Shown here piece by piece: positions 49,977-58,848 of a stretch of DNA of 64,000 nt. The translations under genes and the position numbers were made by a program. The stretch's first letter is position 1, and every line of letters starts with the position of its first letter. Source of the DNA: Rhizobium sp. TH135 (GTDB lineage: Bacteria > Pseudomonadota > Alphaproteobacteria > Rhizobiales > Rhizobiaceae); contig NZ_PKRP01000005.1 of the NCBI RefSeq assembly GCF_002855515.1, positions 421,863 to 485,862 of the forward strand. The letters are read 5' to 3'. The notes beneath the pieces were generated by a model. It did no database searches. It was given only the letters and a program-made list of their open reading frames with translations, and was not told the origin of the DNA.

Positions 49977-50948
49977 ATGTCCGAGGGGCCGCGCATCGTG
50001 CTGAACATCACCAGGATCATCATCGTCGCATTGGGGCTGTCCGGGCTCGCGCCCGCAGTAACCTTCGCTGCCGACAAGGTGCCGCCAGGCAATCGCAATG
50101 CAGAGCAGCCGGCCATCCCGGGCGCCTCGGTTCGCCGCACCAAGGCGGGCAAGACCAGCTTCGACCTGAAATACGAGAAGGTCCGCGATCTCCTGCGCAC
50201 GGATTCGGCGCTCGTTGGCAAGATCAAGAAGACTGCGTCTGCCTATGGAATTGCGCCGATTCATATGGTCGGGGCGATCGTTGGTGAGCACACCTATAAT
50301 GTCGACGCCTATGACAGCCTGCAGAGCTATTATGTGAAGGCGGCTTCCTACGCCGGCAATAGCTTCCGCTTCGGCTACAAGGACGAGAGCATCTCCGACT
50401 TTGTCAGCCGGCCGGAATTTGCCGAATGCAACGGCTATTCGGATTCCTATCGTCTCTGGACCTGCCGGGAAAATGTCTGGGAGGATAGCTTCCGCGGGAA
50501 GTCCGTGGGCGGTTCATCCTATCCCAACAACCGCTTCAGCGCCGTCTTCTTCCAGCCCTTCTATGCGGGTCAGACATTCGGTCTGGGTCAGATCAATCCT
50601 CTGACAGCATTGATGCTGTCGGATCTGGTGCATGAAAAGTCCGGCTACCAGAAGCTCGACGAGAACGATGCGGCAGACGTGTACAAGGCGATCATGGATC
50701 CGGATATCTCGCTCGCCTTCATGGCCGCTGTCATCCGCAAATCCATCGACGACTACCGTGAGATCGCCGATGTCGACATCTCTGCAAACCCAGGCCTGAC
50801 CGCGACGCTCTTCAACATCGGTGGTTCGCAACAGCGTGCCCAGGCGCTCGCATCCAAGCGCGCCAGCGGTGCGGCCAATTGGCCGGAAGAGAACTATTAT
50901 GGCTGGCTGATCAATGATCGGCTGGAAGAGTTGCAGGCTCTGCTCTAA
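49977..50948 (+). CDS. DUF1402 family secreted or periplasmic protein
   Basis: A 323-residue protein of unknown function matching DUF1402. The N-terminal segment TRIIIVALGLSGLAPAVTFAAD is a likely signal peptide cut after an Ala-x-Ala-type site near residue 32. The mature part has the conserved segments IHMVGAIVGEHTYNVDAYDSLQSYYVKA and AGQTFGLGQINPLTALMLSD; the latter recalls lysozyme-like or transglycosylase folds, but I cannot confirm that. ATG 49977, preceded by AAGGA, was chosen over ATG 49950. It lies after hslVU and before the P450 gene. Confidence 0.8.
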   Translation: MSEGPRIVLNITRIIIVALGLSGLAPAVTFAADKVPPGNRNAEQPAIPGASVRRTKAGKTSFDLKYEKVRDLLRTDSALVGKIKKTASAYGIAPIHMVGAIVGEHTYNVDAYDSLQSYYVKAASYAGNSFRFGYKDESISDFVSRPEFAECNGYSDSYRLWTCRENVWEDSFRGKSVGGSSYPNNRFSAVFFQPFYAGQTFGLGQINPLTALMLSDLVHEKSGYQKLDENDAADVYKAIMDPDISLAFMAAVIRKSIDDYREIADVDISANPGLTATLFNIGGSQQRAQALASKRASGAANWPEENYYGWLINDRLEELQALL

Positions 50949-50987
50949 CTCTTTGAGGGGGCCCTTAAGCCCTCGAAGGAGCATGAC

Positions 50988-52391
50988 ATGGACGCCAGTC
51001 TGCGGAAATCGACCTTTGAGCCGCCGGCACCCGTGCCGCGGACCATCCCACCCAGCCGGCTGGAAATCATCCGAACGGTCCTGCGCAACCCGCTCGAACT
51101 CTGGGGACAGCCGTCCTACACATGGCCTTGGATCGTTACCCGCTTCTTCGGCCAGACCACCATAATCGCCAATGATCCCGGCCTGATCCGGCATGTACTC
51201 GTCGACAATGCCTCGAATTACGAGATGTCCGAGGTCCGCCAGCTCGTGCTGCGTCCCATTCTGCGCGACGGTCTGCTGACTGCGGAAGGTCCCGTCTGGA
51301 AGCGCTCCCGCAAGGCCATGGCGCCCGTGTTCACCCCGCGCCACGCGCGTGGCTTTGCCCGCCAGATGCGCGAACAGAGCGAGCTGTTTCTCGATCGCTA
51401 TGAATCGCAAGGCAAGGGCGTCGTCCGCGATATCGCCGTCGACATGACCGAACTCACCTATGCGATCCTCTCCGAAACGCTCTTCTCTGGCGGGATCATC
51501 TCTGAACAGGGCGATTTTGCGAGGGACGTCGACGATCTCCTGCACAGCATGGGACGGATCGATCCTCTGGACTTGTTGAAGGCACCCAAATGGATCCCGC
51601 GCCCTACGCGCATTCGGGGCCTTGGTGTTCTTCGCAAGTTCCGCGAGCTGGTGCGCCGGACGATGGATCATCGCCGTGCAATCATCAACACCGAGCGTGA
51701 AAAGGCACCGGATGACTTCCTCACGCTCCTGCTTCAACTCGAGGGGCCCGACGGGCTGACCTCGGAGGAAATCGAAGACAATATCCTCACCTTCATCGGT
51801 GCGGGCCACGAGACCACGGCGCGTGCGCTCGCCTGGACGCTCTATTGCGTCGCCCATTGTCCTGATGTGCGGGACGCGATGGAGCGCGAGATCGACGCCG
51901 TCATCGCCACCGATGCCGATCCTGTCGAATGGCTCGACAAGATGCCGCATGTGCGCGCCTCCTTCGAGGAAGCCATGCGACTTTATCCGCCGGCGCCTTC
52001 GATCAACCGAGATGCGATTGCGGATGATCGCTACACGGCGCCTAACGGTGAAGTCGTCGAGATCGCCAAGGGTACGACGGTCCTCGTCATGCCCTGGACC
52101 TTGCATCGCCACGAGCTTTATTGGGACAAGCCGAGAGTGTTCGATCCCTCCCGCTTCCTGCCGGGCGAGCGGGAAAAGATCGGCCGCTTTCAATATCTGC
52201 CATTTGGGGCAGGGCCGCGCGTCTGTATCGGTGCGACCTTCGCCCTGCAGGAGGCAGTGATCGCGCTCGCGGTCCTCATGCAGCCCTACCGGTTTGAGAC
52301 TACACCGCAGACGAAACCCTGGCCTGTGCAGAAGCTCACCACCCAGCCGGCCGGCGGGCTGCCGATGCGGATCACACCGCGCAAGCCGTAA
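50988..52391 (+). CDS. cytochrome P450
   Basis: A 467-residue P450 monooxygenase. The I-helix motif is AGHETTAR, the K-helix ExxR is in FEEAMRLYPPAP, and the haem-binding loop is FGAGPRVCIG with C413 as the thiolate ligand. There is no membrane anchor or fused reductase, and no ferredoxin or ferredoxin reductase lies next to it, so its electron donor must be elsewhere. Its substrate cannot be predicted from the sequence. It is preceded by GGAGCATGAC and followed by a 98-base gap. Confidence 0.95.
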   Translation: MDASLRKSTFEPPAPVPRTIPPSRLEIIRTVLRNPLELWGQPSYTWPWIVTRFFGQTTIIANDPGLIRHVLVDNASNYEMSEVRQLVLRPILRDGLLTAEGPVWKRSRKAMAPVFTPRHARGFARQMREQSELFLDRYESQGKGVVRDIAVDMTELTYAILSETLFSGGIISEQGDFARDVDDLLHSMGRIDPLDLLKAPKWIPRPTRIRGLGVLRKFRELVRRTMDHRRAIINTEREKAPDDFLTLLLQLEGPDGLTSEEIEDNILTFIGAGHETTARALAWTLYCVAHCPDVRDAMEREIDAVIATDADPVEWLDKMPHVRASFEEAMRLYPPAPSINRDAIADDRYTAPNGEVVEIAKGTTVLVMPWTLHRHELYWDKPRVFDPSRFLPGEREKIGRFQYLPFGAGPRVCIGATFALQEAVIALAVLMQPYRFETTPQTKPWPVQKLTTQPAGGLPMRITPRKP

Positions 52392-52489
52392 TGCGGCGTC
52401 ATACTGCCGCTCCTTCGCTGGAAATCGGGCAGATGCCTGTGCCATAAGGAATGCGTCGCCATCCGGGCGGGCACTATGGGGAAGACTGC

Positions 52490-54493
52490 GTGACATCCGA
52501 TTACATGCTGGGCATCGACACCGGCGGCACTTACACCGACGCCGTGATCTACAGCGAAGAGCATGGGATCGTCGCCAAGGCGAAGTCGCTGACCACCCGC
52601 CATGATCTGTCGATCGGCATCTCCGGCGCGCTCGAAAGTGTTCTGGCCGAATCAGCAATCGATCCCTCGGCCATCAGACTTGTCTCGCTGTCGACGACGC
52701 TCGCGACAAACGCGCTGGTGGAAGGGCAGGGCGGCCGTGCCGGCCTGATCATGATCGGTTTTGGCCCCGAGGATCTGAGACGCGATGGCCTCGCCGATGC
52801 GCTCGGCAACGATCCGGTCCTCTTCATCGCGGGCGGCCATGACGTCCATGGCAATGAAACCCCGTTCGATTCGGACACCCTGGAGGCCGCCCTTCCCGAA
52901 CTCTCGGCCAATGTTTCGTCCTTTGCGATCGCCGGCTATTTCGCCGTTCGTAACCCGGCGCACGAACAACGGGCACGCGACATCATCCGCCGCCATTCCG
53001 GCCTGCCCGTCACCTGCAGTCACGAACTCTCTTCCAAGCTCGGAGGCCCGCGCCGCGCGCTGACCACGCTTCTCAACGCCCGTCTCGTGGCCATGATCGA
53101 CCGGCTGATTGGTTCGGCCGAGCGTTATCTCCTGGAGCGTGGCATCCAGGCGCCGTTGATGGTCGTGCGTGGAGATGGCGCATTGATTTCCGCTGCCGAA
53201 GCACGCCTGCGCCCGATCGAAACCATCCTCTCCGGTCCTGCAGCAAGCCTCGTGGGTGCTCGCCACCTGACCGGACTTGATGATGCCGTGGTCTCCGACA
53301 TCGGCGGCACGACGACCGACGTCGCGGTTATGGAAAACGGCCAACCACGGCTCGACCAAGACGGCGCTGTCGTCGGGGGCTACCGCACCATGGTGGAAGC
53401 CGTGGCCATGCGCACCTTCGGCCTCGGTGGCGACTCGGAAGTCCGTTTCGATGATCGCGGCCTTGCGGCGAAGATCGAGCTTGGCCCCCGCCGCCTCGTT
53501 CCCTTGAGCCTCGCGGCAGCCCTGCATGGGGCTGCTATCAACGAGGTGCTTGAGCGCCAGCTGCGTGCGCCGCATCTCGGACGCCACGACGGGCGCTTTG
53601 CCGTGCGCACCGGCGTGCCGGATCATCTGGCAGCCGGCCTCCAGCCGCAGGAGGCCGCGCTTTTCCAGAAGATCGGCGCCGTGCCCTTGCCGCTAGATCA
53701 GCTGATCAGCTTCACCCAGCAGAAGGCGACGCTCGACCGTCTCGTCGCGCGGGGTCTAGTCCACATCTGTGGGCTTACCCCATCGGATGCGATGCATGTT
53801 CTGGAACGGCAGGGCCAGTGGGACCGCAAGGCCGCCGAACTCGGCATGCTGCTGGCGATCCGCCAGAAAGACGGTTCCGGCCAGCCGATTGCTTCATCCG
53901 CTGAAGTGCTGGCCCAACTCATTGTCGATCGCCTCACCCGCCAGTCGGCGGAGGTCATTCTCTCCGCGGCACTCGCGGAGGATGGCCTCGCAGACGTCGA
54001 TCCGGCTCGGTCCGTGCTGATCGATCGTGCGCTTCGCCGCGAGACGGGCATTGCCCGGTTCAGCCTCTCGCTCGATCGGCCGTTGATCGGCCTCGGTGCC
54101 TCGGCAGGCGTCTACTATCCCGCCATCGCTGCGATGTTGGCATCCGATTTCGCGGTGCCGGCAGATGCTGACGTCGCAAATGCCGTCGGCGCGGTGGTCG
54201 GACAGGTGCGCAGCAGCGTCACCATTACCGTCAGCTCGCCGGAAGAGGGGCTCTTCATTCTTACCGGAGGCGGCGACAGCAAACGTATGACGAATGAGAC
54301 GAACGCACTTGATGCCGCGCGCCATCGGGCGAGCGAACTTGCGCGGGCCCGAGCCGAGGCGAGTGGCGCCTTCGATGTGGTTCTGCTGCTGAAGGAAGAA
54401 CTCGATGCACCTGAAGTCGAGGGTCGACGCAAGCTCGTTGAAGCGCGGATCACCGCGACGGCCACGGGTCGGCCGAGAACGACAAGAAGCTAA
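52490..54493 (+). CDS. hydantoinase/oxoprolinase (HyuA-like) family protein
   Basis: A 667-residue actin-fold ATPase-like protein. The N-terminal LGIDTGGTYTDAVIYSEEHG and the internal VVSDIGGTTTDVAVMENGQPRL are the two phosphate-binding motifs of HyuA. The usual IHTIGAGGGS-type segment is replaced by MRTFGLGGDSEV, so this is a divergent member. There is no adjacent HyuB, which the true hydantoinases and oxoprolinases need. I used GTG 52490 (GGGGA upstream); ATG 52451 and ATG 52505 are alternatives. The function is unknown. Confidence 0.82.
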   Translation: MTSDYMLGIDTGGTYTDAVIYSEEHGIVAKAKSLTTRHDLSIGISGALESVLAESAIDPSAIRLVSLSTTLATNALVEGQGGRAGLIMIGFGPEDLRRDGLADALGNDPVLFIAGGHDVHGNETPFDSDTLEAALPELSANVSSFAIAGYFAVRNPAHEQRARDIIRRHSGLPVTCSHELSSKLGGPRRALTTLLNARLVAMIDRLIGSAERYLLERGIQAPLMVVRGDGALISAAEARLRPIETILSGPAASLVGARHLTGLDDAVVSDIGGTTTDVAVMENGQPRLDQDGAVVGGYRTMVEAVAMRTFGLGGDSEVRFDDRGLAAKIELGPRRLVPLSLAAALHGAAINEVLERQLRAPHLGRHDGRFAVRTGVPDHLAAGLQPQEAALFQKIGAVPLPLDQLISFTQQKATLDRLVARGLVHICGLTPSDAMHVLERQGQWDRKAAELGMLLAIRQKDGSGQPIASSAEVLAQLIVDRLTRQSAEVILSAALAEDGLADVDPARSVLIDRALRRETGIARFSLSLDRPLIGLGASAGVYYPAIAAMLASDFAVPADADVANAVGAVVGQVRSSVTITVSSPEEGLFILTGGGDSKRMTNETNALDAARHRASELARARAEASGAFDVVLLLKEELDAPEVEGRRKLVEARITATATGRPRTTRS

Positions 54494-54528
54494 CTTTCCA
54501 TTTTGGAAAGAATATTTCTAACTTATGA
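54494..54528. promoter_or_regulatory. overlapping dyads upstream of glcB
   Basis: CTTTCCA (54494-54500) and TGGAAAG (54504-54510) form a perfect 7-bp dyad around TTT. A second imperfect dyad, TTGGAAA and TTTCTAA, overlaps it (54503-54521). They begin directly after the HyuA stop and about 80-105 bases before the glcB ATG. The lack of GC in the stem and of a T run argues against a terminator. Confidence 0.5.
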
Positions 54529-54599
54529 CAGATTGACTGCTAATGCGGTTCGGCGCGATGCTGCCATCCGAAAACGAATTCAGTGCGAGGAGTGACGTC

Positions 54600-56771
54600 A
54601 TGCCATCAGTTGAAGCCCACGGAGTTTCGATCGACCAGCGTCTGTATGATTTCATCGTGGCCCGGGCGATACCGGGAACGGAAGTCGACGCAGATACCTT
54701 CTTTGCCGGCTTCTCGAAGATCGTGCACGCTCTCGCACCGAAGAACCGCGCCCTTCTGGCCAAGCGCGATAGCCTGCAGGCCGAGATCGACGCATGGTAT
54801 CGGCAGAACGGTGCCCCGTCTGACCTGGCAGCCTACGAAGCATTTCTGCGCGAGATTGGGTATCTTCTGCCTGAGGGACCCGACTTCAAGATCGAAACGG
54901 CCAATGTTGATCCGGAGATCTCGACGCTCGCAGGCCCCCAGCTTGTCGTTCCTGTCATGAACGCCCGCTACGCGCTTAACGCCGCCAATGCCCGCTGGGG
55001 CTCGCTGTATGACGCGCTTTACGGAACGGATGCGATTTCCGAGGCCGACGGTGCCGAGAAGGGCAAGGGCTACAATGCCGTCCGCGGCGCCAAGGTCATC
55101 GCATGGGTACGTGCCTTCCTCGATCGTTCCGCCCCGCTGGCAGCAGGCGCCTGGGACAAGGTGGCCAGCCTCGCGGTCGAAAACGGCGCACTCTCCGTCC
55201 GCCTTGAGGATGGCGGCATGACGGGCCTGGCAGATCCGGCTCAATTTGCTGGCTTCGTGGGCGAGGTGTCTGCCCCCTCAAGCATCTTCCTGCGCAAGAA
55301 CGGTCTGCATGTCGAAATCCTCGTCGACAAGACGGGTGTCATCGGCAAGGCCGATCCGGCAGGCATCAACGACTGCCGGATGGAATCGGCGCTCACCACC
55401 ATCATGGACTGCGAAGACTCTGTCGCCGCTGTCGATGCCGAGGATAAGGTCGTCGTCTATTCGAACTGGCTCGGCCTGATGAAGGGGGACCTCACCGAGG
55501 AGGTGTCGAAGGGCGGCAAGACTTTCACCCGCGCGCTGAGCGACGACGTCACGCTCACAGGTGGGGACGGAGGTGCTGTCACCTTGCCTGGTCGCTCCCT
55601 CATGCTGATCCGCAATGTCGGACACCTCATGACCAATCCGGCAATCACCGACCGTGAGGGAAACGAGGTGCCGGAAGGCATCATGGACGCAGCGATCACC
55701 GCCCTGATCGCGCTGCATGACATCGGTCCGAACGGACGCCGCAAGAATTCCCGCGCCGGCTCCATGTATGTCGTGAAGCCCAAGATGCACGGACCGGAAG
55801 AGGTCGCCTTCGCCTGCGAGATCTTCTCGGCGGTCGAAGAGCTTGTCGGCATGGCACCCAACACCATCAAGATGGGCATCATGGACGAGGAGCGCCGCAC
55901 CACCGTCAACCTCAAGGAATGCATCCGCGCCGCCCGCGAGCGCGTTGTCTTCATCAATACCGGCTTCCTCGATCGCACCGGCGACGAGATCCATACCTCG
56001 ATGGAAGCGGGTCCGATGATTCGCAAGGGCGATATGAAGCAGGCGGCCTGGATTTCGGCCTATGAAAACTGGAACGTCGACATCGGTCTCGAATGCGGCC
56101 TGTCGGGCCACGCCCAGATCGGTAAGGGCATGTGGGCCATGCCCGATTTGATGGCGGCCATGCTGGAGCAGAAGATCGCGCATCCAAAAGCCGGTGCAAA
56201 CACCGCCTGGGTTCCGTCGCCGACGGCGGCAACGCTGCATGCCACGCATTATCACAGCGTCAACGTGGCCGACGTGCAGAAGGGTTTGAAGTCCCGGCCG
56301 CGCGCAAAACTGGCCGATATCCTCTCCGTTCCGGTCGCACCGCGCCCGAACTGGACACCCGAGGAGATCCAGCGCGAACTCGACAACAATGCCCAGGGCA
56401 TTCTCGGCTATGTCGTCCGTTGGATCGACCAGGGCGTCGGCTGCTCCAAGGTCCCGGACATCAACAATGTCGGCCTGATGGAAGACCGTGCCACCTTGCG
56501 CATCTCGGCCCAGCATATGGCCAACTGGCTGCATCATGGTGTGGTGACTGAGGAGCAGGTGATTGAGACCTTGAAGCGCATGGCGATCGTCGTCGATGGA
56601 CAGAACGCTGCCGATCCGGCCTATGTCGCCATGGCTGATGACTATGACGGCTCCGTCGCCTTCCAGGCAGCCCTTGATCTCGTCCTGAAGGGCCGGGAGC
56701 AGCCCAATGGCTATACCGAGCCTGTCCTTCATCGCCGCCGCATTGAACTCAAGGCGAAAGCCGCCGCTTGA
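54600..56771 (+). CDS. glcB: malate synthase G
   Basis: A 723-residue enzyme, the standard length for malate synthase G, that condenses glyoxylate with acetyl-Co[23 protein letters not shown] and [22 protein letters not shown] are characteristic, and [23 protein letters not shown] follows. ATG 54600 is preceded by GAGGAG at eight bases. It serves acetate, fatty acid and glycolate use, linking to PHB mobilisation and PEPCK. No isocitrate lyase gene is in this window. Confidence 0.97.
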   Translation: MPSVEAHGVSIDQRLYDFIVARAIPGTEVDADTFFAGFSKIVHALAPKNRALLAKRDSLQAEIDAWYRQNGAPSDLAAYEAFLREIGYLLPEGPDFKIETANVDPEISTLAGPQLVVPVMNARYALNAANARWGSLYDALYGTDAISEADGAEKGKGYNAVRGAKVIAWVRAFLDRSAPLAAGAWDKVASLAVENGALSVRLEDGGMTGLADPAQFAGFVGEVSAPSSIFLRKNGLHVEILVDKTGVIGKADPAGINDCRMESALTTIMDCEDSVAAVDAEDKVVVYSNWLGLMKGDLTEEVSKGGKTFTRALSDDVTLTGGDGGAVTLPGRSLMLIRNVGHLMTNPAITDREGNEVPEGIMDAAITALIALHDIGPNGRRKNSRAGSMYVVKPKMHGPEEVAFACEIFSAVEELVGMAPNTIKMGIMDEERRTTVNLKECIRAARERVVFINTGFLDRTGDEIHTSMEAGPMIRKGDMKQAAWISAYENWNVDIGLECGLSGHAQIGKGMWAMPDLMAAMLEQKIAHPKAGANTAWVPSPTAATLHATHYHSVNVADVQKGLKSRPRAKLADILSVPVAPRPNWTPEEIQRELDNNAQGILGYVVRWIDQGVGCSKVPDINNVGLMEDRATLRISAQHMANWLHHGVVTEEQVIETLKRMAIVVDGQNAADPAYVAMADDYDGSVAFQAALDLVLKGREQPNGYTEPVLHRRRIELKAKAAA

Positions 56772-56798
56772 TCCTCCGGGATGAGAGTCATCAAACAA

Positions 56799-56830
56799 AA
56801 AGACCCGCTGGAGCGATCCAGCGGGTCTTT
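56799..56830. terminator. bidirectional terminator between glcB and the L,D-transpeptidase gene
   Basis: A perfect 14-bp stem: AAAGACCCGCTGGA (56799-56812) pairs with 56817-56830 around a GCGA loop, with A-rich and T-rich flanks. It separates convergent genes. Confidence 0.88.
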
Positions 56831-56853
56831 CGTTTAGACTACGTGTCGGCAGA

Positions 56854-57531
56854 TTACTGCTGAACAACGACCTTGGAGTTGCGACCGGGCTTTACGCGAT
56901 TGTACAGGTCGATCACGTCCTGGTTCATCATGCGGATGCAGCCCGAAGACGCGGCCGTCCCGATCGAGGCCCATTCCGGCGTGCCGTGAAGGCGGAACAG
57001 CGTGTCCTGACCCTTCTCGTTGAAGAGATACATGGCGCGGGCGCCCAGCGGGTTGCGAAGACCGGGATCCATGCCCTTCTCGACATACTTCGCGACCTCA
57101 GGCTTGCGCTCTGCCATTTCCTTCGGCGGGTGCCAGGTCGGCCATGCCTGCTTCCAAGCGATATAGGCTTCACCCTGCCACGCAAAGCCCTGCTTGCCGA
57201 CGCCGATGCCGTAACGAACAGCCTTGCCGCGCGGCATCACGTAATAGAGGAAGCGCTCGCGGGTATTCACGACGACAGTGCCGGGCTTCTCCGTGGTCGC
57301 ATAATCGACAATTTGTCGATGAAACTTCTTATCGACCTTCTGGATCGGAATCGCGGGCAGCGCATAGCCTGCGTCCGTGACCGAGCCGTAGGAGTCGCTG
57401 AAGATCTGAACCTTCGTGGTTTCGGCGACTTCGGCTTTTTCACCGGTCGTCGTCGTGCAGCCCGCGAGGCCTAGCGACATGACCAGGCCGAGCGACGTCA
57501 TTATATTGCGGAAGCGCATAAGGAAGCTCAT
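56854..57531 (-). CDS. L,D-transpeptidase (YkuD domain) lipoprotein
   Basis: A 225-residue exported protein. The signal sequence ends in a lipobox LAGC, with lipidation expected at C25. The YkuD domain occupies about 85-222, with catalytic H182 and C198 in HGTPEWASIGTAASSGCIRM. Such enzymes form 3-3 cross-links in peptidoglycan or attach proteins to it; rhizobia have many paralogues involved in polar growth. Which reaction this one performs is not clear from the sequence. Confidence 0.93.
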   Translation of the reverse strand: MSFLMRFRNIMTSLGLVMSLGLAGCTTTTGEKAEVAETTKVQIFSDSYGSVTDAGYALPAIPIQKVDKKFHRQIVDYATTEKPGTVVVNTRERFLYYVMPRGKAVRYGIGVGKQGFAWQGEAYIAWKQAWPTWHPPKEMAERKPEVAKYVEKGMDPGLRNPLGARAMYLFNEKGQDTLFRLHGTPEWASIGTAASSGCIRMMNQDVIDLYNRVKPGRNSKVVVQQ

Positions 57532-57696
57532 GGGTGATGGCTGGGAGATGGTTCGTCGACCATCTTTGATTATGGTTTATTTTGAATTAATCTCGGCGAC
57601 GCAAGTGCCGTACTTCCGCCGAATGTCTTCGGCGCTGCAAAATGACTCCGCATTGCTTTTTTGCAACAGACTTGAGCGTGCGGAGCGGAGTTGTCC

Positions 57697-58179
57697 ATGA
57701 CCTTAGTCTCTGTCGCAGTAAACAATCCCTTAATCGACGGGCGTCAGTCCGATCGTGCGATGATGATTCGCCGCGGCGTCCAGATCCTCCTGGCGGAGAT
57801 GCGTTTCGCCATGTTGCCGGAAATGACGTTGTCAAACGGTCGCCGCGCCGACCTTATCGGCCTGTCGGAAAAGGGCGAGATCTGGATTATCGAGATCAAG
57901 TCGTCGATCGAGGATTTTCGCGTCGACAGGAAGTGGCCGGACTATCGACGCTATTGCGACCGTCTGTTCTTCGCGACCCATGCGGGCGTGCCCTTGGAGA
58001 TATTCCCCGAGGACTGCGGACTGTTCCTGTCGGACGGATATTCGGGCCACATGCTCCGGGAGGCGCCGGAACACCGACTTCCTCCCGCGACCCGCAAGTC
58101 CGTAACCCTCGACTTCTCGAGGGCTGCCGCACAGCGGCTTCTTGCCGCCGAATGGGCAGCTCAACTCAAATCGGTCTGA
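57697..58179 (+). CDS. mmcB: MmcB family DNA repair protein
   Basis: A 160-residue protein of the MmcB (DUF1052) family, named for mitomycin C resistance in Caulobacter. It has a PD-(D/E)XK nuclease-like core: GRRADLIGLSEKGEIWIIEIKSS carries the D and ExK residues. I used ATG 57697, with a GGAG seven bases before it, rather than the TTG two codons upstream. No alphaproteobacterial LexA box (GTTC-N7-GTTC) is visible before it. It abuts actR tail to tail. Confidence 0.85.
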   Translation: MTLVSVAVNNPLIDGRQSDRAMMIRRGVQILLAEMRFAMLPEMTLSNGRRADLIGLSEKGEIWIIEIKSSIEDFRVDRKWPDYRRYCDRLFFATHAGVPLEIFPEDCGLFLSDGYSGHMLREAPEHRLPPATRKSVTLDFSRAAAQRLLAAEWAAQLKSV

Positions 58180-58776
58180 TTACTTCGGCGCGCGTTTGGC
58201 CAGAATGCGCTGCAGGGTCCGGCGATGCATGTTCAGCCGCCGCGCCGTCTCGGAAACGTTCCGCTCGCAGCTTTCGTAGACGCGCTGGATGTGTTCCCAA
58301 CGGATCCGGTCGGCCGACATCGGGTTTTCGGGGATCTCCGCCTTCTCGCCGGGCCTCTGGGTCAGCGCCAGATAGACATCATCCGCATCCGCGGGCTTGG
58401 CCAGATAGTCGAGCGCGCCGAGCTTCACGGCGGTAACTGCCGTCGCGATATTGCCATAGCCGGTGAGCACGATGATGCGGGTATCCGACCGCCGCTCCCG
58501 GATCGCTTCGATCACGTCGAGCCCCGTGCCGTCGCCAAGACGCAGATCGACCACGGCATAGCTTGGAGCTGCCTCCTTGGCCTTGGCGATACCTTCGGCA
58601 ACGGAGCTGGCAAGCTCGACCACAAAGCCGCGGCTTTCCATAGCGCGAGCCAGGCGGCGCAGAAACGGCGCATCGTCATCGACGATCAGCAGTGACGGAT
58701 CAGGGCCGAGATCATGACTGCCGGCTACTGACGTGCCTGCGGCGGATTTTGCGACCTGTGCTACTGCGTCTGCCAT
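58180..58776 (-). CDS. actR: ActR/RegA/PrrA-type response regulator
   Basis: A 198-residue regulator. The receiver domain (about 27-140) has D77 as phospho-acceptor in YAVVDLRLGDG, and VLTGYGNIATAVTAVKLGA follows. A short proline-containing linker leads to a Fis-type helix-turn-helix, SETARRLNMHRRTLQRILAKR. This is the RegA/PrrA/ActR family controlling redox, energy and acid-tolerance genes. Its partner kinase is encoded 72 bases upstream. The stop codon directly abuts the mmcB stop. Confidence 0.94.
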   Translation of the reverse strand: MADAVAQVAKSAAGTSVAGSHDLGPDPSLLIVDDDAPFLRRLARAMESRGFVVELASSVAEGIAKAKEAAPSYAVVDLRLGDGTGLDVIEAIRERRSDTRIIVLTGYGNIATAVTAVKLGALDYLAKPADADDVYLALTQRPGEKAEIPENPMSADRIRWEHIQRVYESCERNVSETARRLNMHRRTLQRILAKRAPK

Positions 58777-58848
58777 CTTCTTGTTCCTGCGGCTGTTTGA
58801 AAAAACTGCGCTGTCGACCTTATGCGGGCCAAGGCCGCACAGGTAAAG

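Noticed and set aside
50514..52658. 714-codon open frame on the minus strand across the P450 and DUF1402 genes
   Set aside because: The plus-strand genes have intact family motifs. The antisense translation is arginine/histidine/aspartate rich with no recognisable domain.
55278..56867. 529-codon open frame antisense to glcB
   Set aside because: It runs over the malate synthase gene and its terminator, and has low-complexity composition with no family match.
57532..57696. LexA box controlling mmcB
   Set aside because: No GTTC-N7-GTTC pattern lies in the upstream region, although DNA damage control would be plausible for this gene.
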